This document shows, in pieces, positions 1 through 8,182 of a DNA stretch of 64,000 nucleotides. Position 1 is the stretch's first letter. Each line of letters begins with the position of its first letter. Source of the DNA: CAVQEG01 sp963711465 (GTDB lineage: Bacteria > Bacteroidota > Ignavibacteria > OLB7); the NCBI GenBank assembly GCA_963711465.1, contig CAVQEG010000001.1:2790001-2854000 (forward strand), given 5' to 3'. The position numbers and the translations under genes were made by a program. A model generated the notes under the pieces. It did not search any database. It saw only the letters and a program-made list of their open reading frames with translations, and was not told where the DNA came from.

Positions 1-64
1 TGTGGGAAGCTGCGGCTGGCGTATCCGGTCAGTTGCAGTAGGCCCATGACGACGCAGAGGTGTT

Positions 65-99
65 GGAGACGGGCGATTGCATGGCATTCGCCCGTCTTC
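65..99. terminator. Stem-loop, probable terminator of a gene left of the window
   Basis: A 12-bp stem (65-76 with 88-99, one G-T pair) encloses an 11-nt loop and is followed by a short pyrimidine run. It lies just before the IS630 insertion at 120. The gene it would serve is outside the window, so its function is inferred from shape alone. Confidence 0.5.
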
Positions 100-119
100 C
101 CTTCACCGATTCCAGTTCC

Positions 120-1276
120 TAGTGTAGTCCATTAGAGATTCCGTAACTTGTGCGCAACATTCATTGAGGAATGAATTATGCGTGTTGCGCCGCGAATTGT
201 ACTGGATGATAGCGAGCGTCAGGAGCTCGAAAAACTCAGCCGTGGTCGTCGTGTGTCGGTGCGGCTCGCTGAACGAGCGAAGATTATTCTGCTGGCCGCG
301 AAGGGGCTCGACAATCACGGAATCGCCGCTACGCTGGGCATTACCCGTCAAAAGGCAGGGCGCTGGCGGACTCGTTATGCGAAGTTTGGGCTGAGCGGCA
401 TCGAGAAGGACGCGCCGCGCCCGGGGCGCACTCCGACGATCACCGAGGAGTTGAAACGCGAAATCGTTCGGAAAACGATCGAGGAGAAGCCGGCGAATGC
501 CACGCACTGGAGCCGATCGCTCATGGCGAAGGAGGTCGGCATCAGCGATGCGAGTGTCGGTCGCGTCTGGCGTGAATACGGACTGAAGCCGCACCTGGTC
601 GAGACGTTCAAGATCTCCAACGATCCGCAATTCGCTGAAAAGCTCGAGGATGTTGTCGGCCTATACCTGAATCCGCCGGAACATGCCATCGTGCTTTCGT
701 GTGACGAGAAGAGTCAGATCCAGGCGCTCGACCGCACGCAGCCGTCACTGCCGATGAAAGAGGGGCGCGGCCAGACGATGACCCATGACTACAAGCGCAA
801 TGGCACCGCAACGCTCTTCGCAGCATTGAACACGCTCGACGGCTCGATCATCGGAACGACGATGAAACGGCACCGACACCAGGAGTGGATCAAGTTCCTG
901 AAGCTCATCGAGCAAAGCGTCGAGCCGGGAAAGGCGATCCACATAATCTGCGACAATTACGCGACCCACAAACATCCGAAGGTGCGTGCGTGGCTCGATC
1001 GACATCCGCGCTTCAAGGTTCATTTCACACCGACGAGTGCGTCATGGCTGAACATGGTCGAGCGCTTCTTTCGTGACGTCACAGAACGTCGACTGCGACG
1101 TGGAAGTTTCCCCTCGCTCTCGTCACTGATTGACGGGCTCCACGAGCATATCGCGAGGCATAACGAAAACCCGAAGCCGTTCATCTGGACCGCGACCGCG
1201 ACCGACATTCTCGCGAAAGTCACACGTGCTCGTCGCGCACTCCGATAAGTTACGCTCTGTTCAATGGGGACCACTA
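120..1276 (+). mobile_element. IS630-family insertion sequence, copy 1
   Basis: The element is bounded by TA at both ends (120-121 and 1275-1276), the target duplication expected for IS630/Tc1-mariner elements. The ends form an imperfect ~30-bp inverted repeat: TAGTG at both tips, a shared CCATT, and CGTAACTT inside, about 20 of 30 positions matching. It carries one transposase gene. Copies 2 and 3 have the same 1,157-bp length. The insertion lies 37 bp upstream of the start at 1314 and has probably separated that gene from its native promoter. Confidence 0.95.
178..1248 (+). CDS. IS630-family DDE transposase
   Basis: A 356-residue transposase. The N-terminal ~110 residues carry the paired helix-turn-helix DNA-binding region. 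The catalytic core shows the IS630 DDE set: D176 in CDEKSQIQAL, D259 in CDNYATHKHP and E295 in SWLNMVERFF. It would cut and paste the element into TA sites. The reading frame is intact and the length is normal for the family, so it may be active. It differs from copy 2 by at least one silent change (ACC for ACG in the codon after DNYA) and from copy 3 by one residue near the C-terminus (RRALR versus RHALR). Confidence 0.95.
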   Translation: MRVAPRIVLDDSERQELEKLSRGRRVSVRLAERAKIILLAAKGLDNHGIAATLGITRQKAGRWRTRYAKFGLSGIEKDAPRPGRTPTITEELKREIVRKTIEEKPANATHWSRSLMAKEVGISDASVGRVWREYGLKPHLVETFKISNDPQFAEKLEDVVGLYLNPPEHAIVLSCDEKSQIQALDRTQPSLPMKEGRGQTMTHDYKRNGTATLFAALNTLDGSIIGTTMKRHRHQEWIKFLKLIEQSVEPGKAIHIICDNYATHKHPKVRAWLDRHPRFKVHFTPTSASWLNMVERFFRDVTERRLRRGSFPSLSSLIDGLHEHIARHNENPKPFIWTATATDILAKVTRARRALR

Positions 1277-1313
1277 GTTTGCGGCAGGCCACACACTGCC
1301 GGGAGCCTTTGTC

Positions 1314-2993
1314 ATGGAATGCCACTCAATCGCAACGAACATTCGTATTCGCATTGTAATTGCTTTTCTGTTCGCAATTACATCGGCTATCACGGCACGT
1401 GCTCAATCCGATGCAACGGTAGGTCGGGTCCCGGCCCCGATAGCCAAGTGCTCACGTCAGATCGAGGGCTTTGATACGTCACGGCCGACAGTCGTGTTTA
1501 CGACCTCGGAGTCAACTTGCACGACATGCGCGGCTGGAAAGATACGGTCAGTGGCGGATGCGATTCGAGCCGACTCGCTGAACGTGAACATGCTTGTGGT
1601 GGCCCTTGTCATGGATACGATCGAAGCTCGCCCATTGCAAAAGATGATGGGCAGGACACCCGTCATTCCCACCACGGATCGGAACTCCTTCGATTCACTT
1701 CATGGCTCACCCCTGTGGCCGTCTATGTTGCTCGTGGACACTACTGGAGCGGTGATTGCATCGTGGGAGGACATCCGGTTTCTTGGGGGTCTGCCCGATT
1801 CCGTCGCAGCCCGGATTCAACAACCTTTTCAGCAGGACGTCCCGGCGATCGCCAACCGAAACCTCATACCCGACCCCGATCGTGTACCGACGCATTCCAT
1901 CACCCGGATAACTCCATCGGACAACAAAGTGACGTTCACCCCGCTCGATGAATCCGAGACGGTCCTGCTCGAGGCCCGGGAGCCGGTTCTATCGCCCTCG
2001 GGAGATCGATTGTACATCATTGACGCACGCCAGTACACGTACGACATCTATGCGACCCGGACAGGTTCACTGGTCGAGACCTCTGATTTCTCGCGATACC
2101 GGGAATATTTTCGGAAGGACACGGTCGACGCACGTTACTGGAACGCCGTTCATGACGTGCCGGGATTGATCAAGCTCCTCGGGGCGATTCCGGCATCGGA
2201 TCCTTCGAACGAGCCGGATCTGATGGCGACGATGCCGGCTGGGTTTGAAGAGGTCGGGTTCCACGGCACCCGTCCAGCTGTGATTTTGAGGTCGGAATAC
2301 GTACGCATCGAGCTGGACGACACGAGCTTTCGGTCAGTTCAGCGACTCTTGCCAAGTCGATACGTAGCCCTTTCACCGTACGCCATGACGCGCGACGGAA
2401 ACGTCATCAGTGCCGGGACGTGGGTCGGCGGGTACGACTCGGTCGCGTCGGGCACCGAACACTACACCGATTCCTGCGCCGTTCTGACGCTGGTCGATCA
2501 CACGAACAACGTGCACCCGCTGCTCTTCGCAGGTAAGATTCCACCAATCGGAGCAGCAGTCGGGGATATCCTTCCGCATCCGCCTGCCATCGTCGCGCTT
2601 TCATCGGATCACGCCGTATACGTATCACCAGCAGTGAGACGTGCTGCAATCGTCGCCCTGGATTCAGACGGACGGGCTGCGTCAATCAAAGGATTCGACA
2701 GTGCGGGAAATCTTGCCCGCATCTGCGGGACAGATTCCGATGAGGTGTCGATACTGGGCGCAGGCGTGGACTCGAGCGGCGCTACTCTCTACTTTTCGGA
2801 TTTCCAGGGGGGCAAGCCGGTGCTCGCCATCGATCGATATGATTTTGGGGGTCACCTCGTCGGCCAGCAATCGATCATTCTCCCTGACGGCATACACGAG
2901 TTCCACGTGATTCCTCGCTCGAAACTACTGCTCATTCACTTCAACCGCTTGCGATGGCAGATTCTTGATCTTACAGGCGTCACGGCGTGGTAA
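1314..2993 (+). CDS. Secreted thioredoxin-fold plus beta-propeller-like protein
   Basis: A 559-residue protein. Residues ~10-30 form a signal peptide (hydrophobic stretch ending TARAQ), so it is exported. Residues ~50-170 look like a TlpA/AhpC-type thioredoxin fold: a beta strand leads into STCTTCAAGK, a possible redox CxxC, and later comes a WPSMLLVDTTGAV strand. The rest (~200-559) is rich in short beta strands resembling a propeller (NHL/YncE-like), which I cannot assign firmly. GGGAG at 1301 supports the ATG at 1314. It shares its layout with the protein at 23407-25179. IS630 sits directly upstream. There is no T9SS tail and the substrate is unknown. Confidence 0.7.
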   Translation: MECHSIATNIRIRIVIAFLFAITSAITARAQSDATVGRVPAPIAKCSRQIEGFDTSRPTVVFTTSESTCTTCAAGKIRSVADAIRADSLNVNMLVVALVMDTIEARPLQKMMGRTPVIPTTDRNSFDSLHGSPLWPSMLLVDTTGAVIASWEDIRFLGGLPDSVAARIQQPFQQDVPAIANRNLIPDPDRVPTHSITRITPSDNKVTFTPLDESETVLLEAREPVLSPSGDRLYIIDARQYTYDIYATRTGSLVETSDFSRYREYFRKDTVDARYWNAVHDVPGLIKLLGAIPASDPSNEPDLMATMPAGFEEVGFHGTRPAVILRSEYVRIELDDTSFRSVQRLLPSRYVALSPYAMTRDGNVISAGTWVGGYDSVASGTEHYTDSCAVLTLVDHTNNVHPLLFAGKIPPIGAAVGDILPHPPAIVALSSDHAVYVSPAVRRAAIVALDSDGRAASIKGFDSAGNLARICGTDSDEVSILGAGVDSSGATLYFSDFQGGKPVLAIDRYDFGGHLVGQQSIILPDGIHEFHVIPRSKLLLIHFNRLRWQILDLTGVTAW

Positions 2994-3214
2994 GAGCCGA
3001 TCGGATCGCTATCGGGTCTTCACCGGATCGTGTGGCTGAATACCGACATCGGTCGAAGTTCTCACCTATCGCGAAAATTCCTCTGCCCGCGGGGTGGCTT
3101 AACAGCCATCCGTGCTATGGGAGCAATCGTCAGTCGTGGCGCTTGTGGGAGTATCCCGCGGTTCCTCGACCTCATCGCACTCGCATCACGCGGGTCCGGG
3201 CCGGCGTCGGAGTT

Positions 3215-3463
3215 CTCCCGTGCCGAGTCCGGCACGGACGCACCCCGCTCCTGCGCGATCCCGTAACGCTCGCGCCGACGCCCCGGTGGGCACGCCTACG
3301 CGCGAGGGCGCTCGGGTGCGAGGTCTCGACGGGGCGGACAACGTCTTCTCCAGACTCGCCGGTTCCGGAGCACCGGCTCAGGCGCGCTCGAGTGTTGCGC
3401 CGCGGTGAACGGTCGAGTTACGACCGGAGCGGAAACGTCTCAGAAACACGTTCTCCACCGCCA
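3215..3463 (-). repeat. Mosaic 3' repeat module, copy A
   Basis: Non-coding DNA directly downstream of surface-protein gene A. The part next to the stop codon (about 3328-3463) is nearly identical to DNA after copies B, C and D and contains the word TCTCGACGGGGCGGAC. The outer part, with a 7-bp hairpin at 3218-3237, matches only the copy C module. The middle block present after B, C and D is missing here. Arg-rich open frames across it are by-products of high GC. The rest of the gap (2994-3214) shows nothing recognisable. Confidence 0.75.
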
Positions 3464-6400
3464 TCACCGCACCACCCGAAACGTCACCTCCCGAACCACG
3501 TCGCCGAACCGGAGACGACAGAAGTACGTGCCGGACGACAGGTCCGTCACCGCGATCCGCTGCTGGTGCTCGCCCGCCGCCTCGACTGCGTCCACGACCG
3601 TCCGGATTCGCCCTCCCCGCGCGTCGTACAGGTCTATCTCCACCCGACCCTCCAGCGGCAGCTCGTAGCGGATGATCCCCGTCTCCCGGGTCGGGTCCGG
3701 CCGCGCGCTCAGTGCCGCCGCGCGTGAGGCCGACGTCACCTCGATCAGCCGAAGATCAAGCCCGCACAGCGAATCCACCTGCAACCGCGTCGTGCCGCCT
3801 TCGATGCTCGAGCACCTCGCGTCGCTCGAATCGACACTGACTCGAAGGTTCGTCTCCAGCGTCGTGCTCAGATAGGCACGCAGGTCGATCACGAGCACCT
3901 CCCCCGCGGACAACGCCGCCGCCGCATCCGATTGCAGCGCCACCCTGACGCTGCCAGGCGACTCTCGATTGCTCTGCATTCGCCAGTCGCTGCTCAACGC
4001 CGATCCCACCAGAATCGTATCGATCCGCACCATACCCGGGTCGTATTCCACGTGCAATTGCAGTCTCGACGCATCGATCGGCCCGCTCAATTCAATCGGA
4101 ATCCTCACCTGCTTCCCGACTGCGACCCGCCGTTCCGTCGCTCCCGTCAGTCGCGCCGCCGTGCCATCAATTACCATTACCCGCACCTGCTTCTGCGTCG
4201 AACAGCCGCCCGCCGCCGAGCCAATTACCGTGTAGATGGTGGTCGCTGTCGGCGACGCCACCGGGTCCGCGCAACCGACGCAGCTGAGTCCGTCGCTCGG
4301 ATACCACTGGTACGTCTGCGCTCCCATCGCCCTCAACGTCACGCTCTGTCCGCTGCAGATCACCGTGTCGTTGCTCACCGCCAAGGCCACACTGTCCACC
4401 ACCTCGACCCGCATCGAGTCCCGTGTCGAGCATCCGTTCGCACTGTAACCGGTCACGTAATACGTGCTCGAAACCGTCGGCCGGATCCTCGGCGTGGCGC
4501 AGTCGGTACACGACAGTCCCGGCGCGGGGTCCCATGCATATCGCGTTGCTCCGCTGACCGACAGCTCGCCGCTCTGACCCCGGCAGAGCACCGTGTCCCC
4601 GAAGATCGTCAGCATTGGTCGCGGATCGACGCGCACCGTCACCGAGTCGCTCGCGACGCATCCCGCCGAATCCGCCACGGTCACCACGTACATCGTCGTC
4701 GTATCCGGAAACGCCATCGGCTCGGCGCACTCGCTGCAGCTCAGCGTCGAGCGGGGTTCCCATCGGTACGACACGCCGCCGGTGGCGAACAGCTGCAGCG
4801 AATCACCCGCACAGACGTCCGCGTCATTTGATACCGAGAGCTGTGGCGGTGGCAGGACGGTGACCATCACAGTGTCATCTGAAGTGCATCCAGGCCCGTT
4901 CGTTACGGTGAACACATACCGGGTGGTCGCGGTCGGCGAGGCGATCGGATCGCTGCATTCGACGCAGCTCAAGCCGGTCGTCGGAGCCCACGACCCAGGT
5001 TCGGCGTTCGCCGCATCGAGTCGAATGCCCTCTCCTTTGCAGATAACGACGTCGGGTCCAGCGTCGACCAGCGAATTCGAGTGAATCACTACGACGACCG
5101 AATCAACCGCAATACACCCGTTCAACGATTCGCCCGTGACGTGATAGGTGGTTGTAGAATCCGGGGACGCGATGGGTGCCGCGCAGTCGCTGCATGACAA
5201 CCCAGTGCCAGGGAGCCACTGGAAAATGTCCGCGCCCGAAACCGGGAGATCGACGGAATCGCCGGCACACACTTCAACCGTGTCGGGAAGCGTCAATTCC
5301 GGTGCAGCACGGACGGTAACGGTGACCGAGTCGAAGGCGTTGCATCCGGCGGCGTTCCAGACGACCACGCGGTACGTCGTCGTCTCAAGAGGCTTCACGA
5401 CCGGATCTCGGCAGTCAGAGCACGTCAAACCCGGAGCCGGAGCCCACGACACGCTGTCGCCACCGATTACGTGCAGCTGGACGCGAGCGCCCCCGCAGAT
5501 GGTCGTGTCGTGTTCGGCCCGAACATGGACGAGGTCCCGATCGCCAACGATGAGATTCGGAAGATCCAGTCCCACCCGGTCTTCAGCGAACACGACCGCA
5601 CCTATGCGAGCGGAACAGAACGGTACTCTCCGATCCGGTTCATCGATCACATCGACCAGGCGCGGAGGGTCGGCGATGTAGATACGACCGTCCACGCCGA
5701 TCTGCATCCCCGCTATCTGGCTTCTATAACGAATTGAATCGGCGACATGCGTATCGATCGGAACGAGCCGTCTTCCATTCGCGATTGCCGTGGAATCGAG
5801 GTTTCGCAGGTCATACTGCTGTATGACCACGTTGAAGTTGGCGTACTCCTGCTGAACGTAGAGATACTGACCGTGCTCGGAGAAACACCCATTCAAGTGA
5901 AATGTCGCCAGGTCTTCCGCACCAATCGTAACGAGGTGGCGGATGTTACCGGTTTCGCCATCGAACGAATAAATCGGGCACACGCGGCCGTGCATTGGCA
6001 CAACGGCGAACATCGATCCGGATGAATTCATCACGATGGTGGATTCGATATCGCTCCAGTCGGTGGTGAATCGTGGACCCGTTGCGGATATCACGGGGTC
6101 GGAGATGCCGCCCGAAGTTATGTGGTAGGCAAAGAGGCGGTTGGACCCCACCTCATGGGTCAGCAGCCAATAGCTGCCGTCACTGCACTGCCGGACTGCG
6201 GCAATCCCCTCCCCAACGTTGTCAGGCGCCAACCGGACGGAGTTCTGGCGAACACGACCCAATCCTCCATTGGCTCTGAGATCGATAACGGAGTAGCGCA
6301 ATCCACCGTAGGCACCAGACGGCGGAGTGCCGAAGTCCTCGACTGCGTCAGTGACGAACAGATAGTACGTCGAGTCGTCCCCCGGAAGGGAGACGATCAT

Positions 6401-6739
6401 CGCACCACGCGCCGAGCTGAGGTTCCCCCCGACGTCAGCACCGCCGTCCATCGTATCTCCGGACGCATTCCAGACCACAACCCCGTTCGACCAAAGCGGC
6501 ACCGATCTCGCGAGGCGGTCATAGGCAATTGCGACGCTCTCGCCTGCATCCATGGCCGATGGGCCGGACACACGGACACCGTTCGGGTCGAAAGCAAGGG
6601 ATGCACCTCTGCCAAAGTACCAGACGTCGTCCTGGGCGGGACACCCGTTCGCCGACAGATTCCAGACGGCCGCGATAAGGGTCACAATATATCTAGCTCG
6701 AATGCCGTGTATCGCGGCACCTCGTGAGGCGTGGTACAT
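3464..6739 (-). CDS. T9SS-sorted surface protein, family copy A (propeller, PKD-like repeats, cohesin-like, Por tail)
   Basis: About 1,091 residues from the ATG at 6739; an upstream ATG at 6766 is possible. A signal peptide ends near NGCPAQ. Next is a ~390-residue beta-propeller of the kind found at the N-terminus of Bacteroidota gliding/surface proteins (DDVWYFG, VVWNASGDTM, YYLFVTDA). About six PKD/Ig-like repeats of ~72 residues follow, each with a CSDC/CTDC/CVGC pair and a TTTY strand. A cohesin-like domain comes next (RIPIELSGPID, HVEYDPGMV). The last ~60 residues are a T9SS type-A sorting domain (SSGTYFCRLRFGD). The protein should cross the outer membrane by T9SS and be anchored or released there. 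It lies downstream of a Cys-rich secreted protein gene. The 3' half is nearly identical to copies B, C and E, whereas the 5' half is divergent. Confidence 0.88.
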   Translation of the reverse strand: MYHASRGAAIHGIRARYIVTLIAAVWNLSANGCPAQDDVWYFGRGASLAFDPNGVRVSGPSAMDAGESVAIAYDRLARSVPLWSNGVVVWNASGDTMDGGADVGGNLSSARGAMIVSLPGDDSTYYLFVTDAVEDFGTPPSGAYGGLRYSVIDLRANGGLGRVRQNSVRLAPDNVGEGIAAVRQCSDGSYWLLTHEVGSNRLFAYHITSGGISDPVISATGPRFTTDWSDIESTIVMNSSGSMFAVVPMHGRVCPIYSFDGETGNIRHLVTIGAEDLATFHLNGCFSEHGQYLYVQQEYANFNVVIQQYDLRNLDSTAIANGRRLVPIDTHVADSIRYRSQIAGMQIGVDGRIYIADPPRLVDVIDEPDRRVPFCSARIGAVVFAEDRVGLDLPNLIVGDRDLVHVRAEHDTTICGGARVQLHVIGGDSVSWAPAPGLTCSDCRDPVVKPLETTTYRVVVWNAAGCNAFDSVTVTVRAAPELTLPDTVEVCAGDSVDLPVSGADIFQWLPGTGLSCSDCAAPIASPDSTTTYHVTGESLNGCIAVDSVVVVIHSNSLVDAGPDVVICKGEGIRLDAANAEPGSWAPTTGLSCVECSDPIASPTATTRYVFTVTNGPGCTSDDTVMVTVLPPPQLSVSNDADVCAGDSLQLFATGGVSYRWEPRSTLSCSECAEPMAFPDTTTMYVVTVADSAGCVASDSVTVRVDPRPMLTIFGDTVLCRGQSGELSVSGATRYAWDPAPGLSCTDCATPRIRPTVSSTYYVTGYSANGCSTRDSMRVEVVDSVALAVSNDTVICSGQSVTLRAMGAQTYQWYPSDGLSCVGCADPVASPTATTIYTVIGSAAGGCSTQKQVRVMVIDGTAARLTGATERRVAVGKQVRIPIELSGPIDASRLQLHVEYDPGMVRIDTILVGSALSSDWRMQSNRESPGSVRVALQSDAAAALSAGEVLVIDLRAYLSTTLETNLRVSVDSSDARCSSIEGGTTRLQVDSLCGLDLRLIEVTSASRAAALSARPDPTRETGIIRYELPLEGRVEIDLYDARGGRIRTVVDAVEAAGEHQQRIAVTDLSSGTYFCRLRFGDVVREVTFRVVR

Positions 6740-6812
6740 GTCCAACACCGGCAGATTCCTGCCCATGACTGCACCCGAGCAGGTCCTGTGATCGTACGTT
6801 GTTGACGCCAGC

Positions 6813-6839
6813 GGGCCGGAAGGTACATCCTTTCGGCCC
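6813..6839 (-). other. Intercistronic stem-loop upstream of copy A
   Basis: An 11-bp stem (6813-6823 with 6829-6839, one G-T pair) with a 5-nt loop, in the 92-120 bp gap between the Cys-rich gene (ends 6859) and gene A. No U-run follows on the minus strand, so it is not a canonical intrinsic terminator. It could be an mRNA processing or stability element or a partial attenuator that sets the ratio of the two proteins. Confidence 0.6.
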
Positions 6840-6858
6840 GTCGACCAACAGTGGGTTG

Positions 6859-7365
6859 TCAGCGTTCGCCGCGATACGCCATTCTTGGGTCACGTCCATC
6901 GATTGTCAGTACACCCGGGGGGCAGGGCGACACGTCCTCTACCGTAACGACGATCTTACAGCCGGAACCATACACGCACTCCTTTGAGGTGACGCGGAAG
7001 CAGTTACCGTTACAACCTCGCACCGTATCATCGCAGCCGGGATTGAAAATCCCTTGACAGCCGTCGCCAAGTATCAGTCGGATGCTGCTCAGTTGCAGGT
7101 TTGTAGGAAGTGGGTCAAACGCAACTCCTGGCGACCCTCTGAACGATGACAGATCATTCGACGTGCCGCTGTTCGGATCAACGTAGGTACCAATCATGGT
7201 GACACCATACGACTGATTGAGCAGGCTGCTCGTATCGAATTCTATGTGGCCACATGGACCAAGAGCCTGTCCACACCCGTTTGTTGTGCATTGGGAACGA
7301 GCCGCACTTGAGCCCGCCATCATGATCAATACGATCAGAACGAATTTCATCATTTGAGATCTCAT
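6859..7365 (-). CDS. Small Cys-rich secreted protein, partner of copy A
   Basis: A 168-residue protein with a signal peptide (KFVLIVLIMMAGSSAARSQ). The mature part is rich in cysteine (TNGCGQ, GPCGH, GDGCQG, NPGCDD, RGCNGNC, SPCPPG), suggesting a disulfide-stabilised extracellular domain. A strong Shine-Dalgarno sequence (AGGAGGGACTC before ATG) fixes the start at 7365. It is a clear paralogue of the protein at 11605-12120, with the same GDxCQGIxNPxCDxxxRGCNxxCF pattern and a similar SPCPPG tail. Its gene precedes surface-protein gene A on the same strand, so the two probably form a transcript. I do not recognise a family. Confidence 0.75.
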   Translation of the reverse strand: MRSQMMKFVLIVLIMMAGSSAARSQCTTNGCGQALGPCGHIEFDTSSLLNQSYGVTMIGTYVDPNSGTSNDLSSFRGSPGVAFDPLPTNLQLSSIRLILGDGCQGIFNPGCDDTVRGCNGNCFRVTSKECVYGSGCKIVVTVEDVSPCPPGVLTIDGRDPRMAYRGER

Positions 7366-7799
7366 GAGTCCCTCCTGGTCTGTTTTTGTGAGTGGTATCT
7401 GACGACGTTGGCACAGTGGCCAGGGCAGTATGGTCGCCTGGCGTCGACTGGCGAAAGGCGTGGTCGCAACGTGGGTGTGTGGTCACTTGACAGTTACGGC
7501 CACCACCATAAAAAAAGGCGCGGAAAAGTCAAGTCGAACTTTAGAGTCCGGTTAACTCCATGATTATCGGTCGCACAGAGTACCGTATTGCAGCTCCAGC
7601 ACGGCCGCTGAATATCTGGTGCTGCAGGTGTCGTGGGGCTCACCGGAGGGATAATCCGGAAGTCTGGGAGTGACCTGGTCATTCGGCGCAGCACCGTCGG
7701 TCGCCACGACTGATTGGGCAATCCGGACAGGGACATCCTGTCGGGCCTGTGGTGGGCACCAAGTTGAGCATCGAAACTCGTGCCCTGCGAAGTACCGGC
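7366..7799. other. Intergenic region upstream of the Cys-rich gene
   Basis: No gene is supported. On the minus strand a TTGACT hexamer near 7530 precedes a T-rich stretch and could belong to a promoter for the gene ending at 7365, but I see no good -10 or -7 box. The longer open frames here are low-complexity, Arg- or Pro-rich shadows. Confidence 0.4.
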
Positions 7800-8182
7800 G
7801 CAAGCGGTGCGGGATGACAGGTCGCTCCGTCTTCTGTAGGCGACGAGGGGCCGCACCTTCGGCCCACGGCCCCTCGCCCCTTGACCCGCTCCGCCCGGCG
7901 CGCACTTGTCATCCCGCACCCGAGCGCCTCTGCGCCGCTGCGTGCTCCGTGAGGCAGTGGCGCGGGCGGTGCGGGATCTCGACGGGGCGGACGGCGTCGT
8001 ATCCGGGCTTTCTCGTTCGGGGGTGCCGGCGGTGGTGCGAGGTCTCGACGGGGCGGACAACGTCTTCTCCAGACTCGCCGGTTCCGGAGCACCGGCTCAG
8101 GCGCGCTCGAGTGTTGCGCCGCGGTGAACGGTCGAGTTACGACCGGAGCGGAAACGTCTCAGAAACACGTTCTCCACCGCCA
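7800..8182 (-). repeat. Mosaic 3' repeat module, copy B
   Basis: Directly downstream of gene B. It carries a hairpin block at about 7839-7880 (left arm GGCGACGAGGGGCCGC, right arm slightly decayed), then a block with the word TCATCCCGCACCCGAGCG, then two spaced copies of TCTCGACGGGGCGGAC. The last ~140 bp match the modules after A and D almost base for base. The frames crossing it translate to Arg/Pro/Ala-rich peptides in all phases, so I treat it as non-coding. Confidence 0.8.

Noticed and set aside
6813..6839. Intercistronic hairpins as classical rho-independent terminators
   Set aside because: None of the three has a U-run on the coding strand; annotated as stem-loops only.
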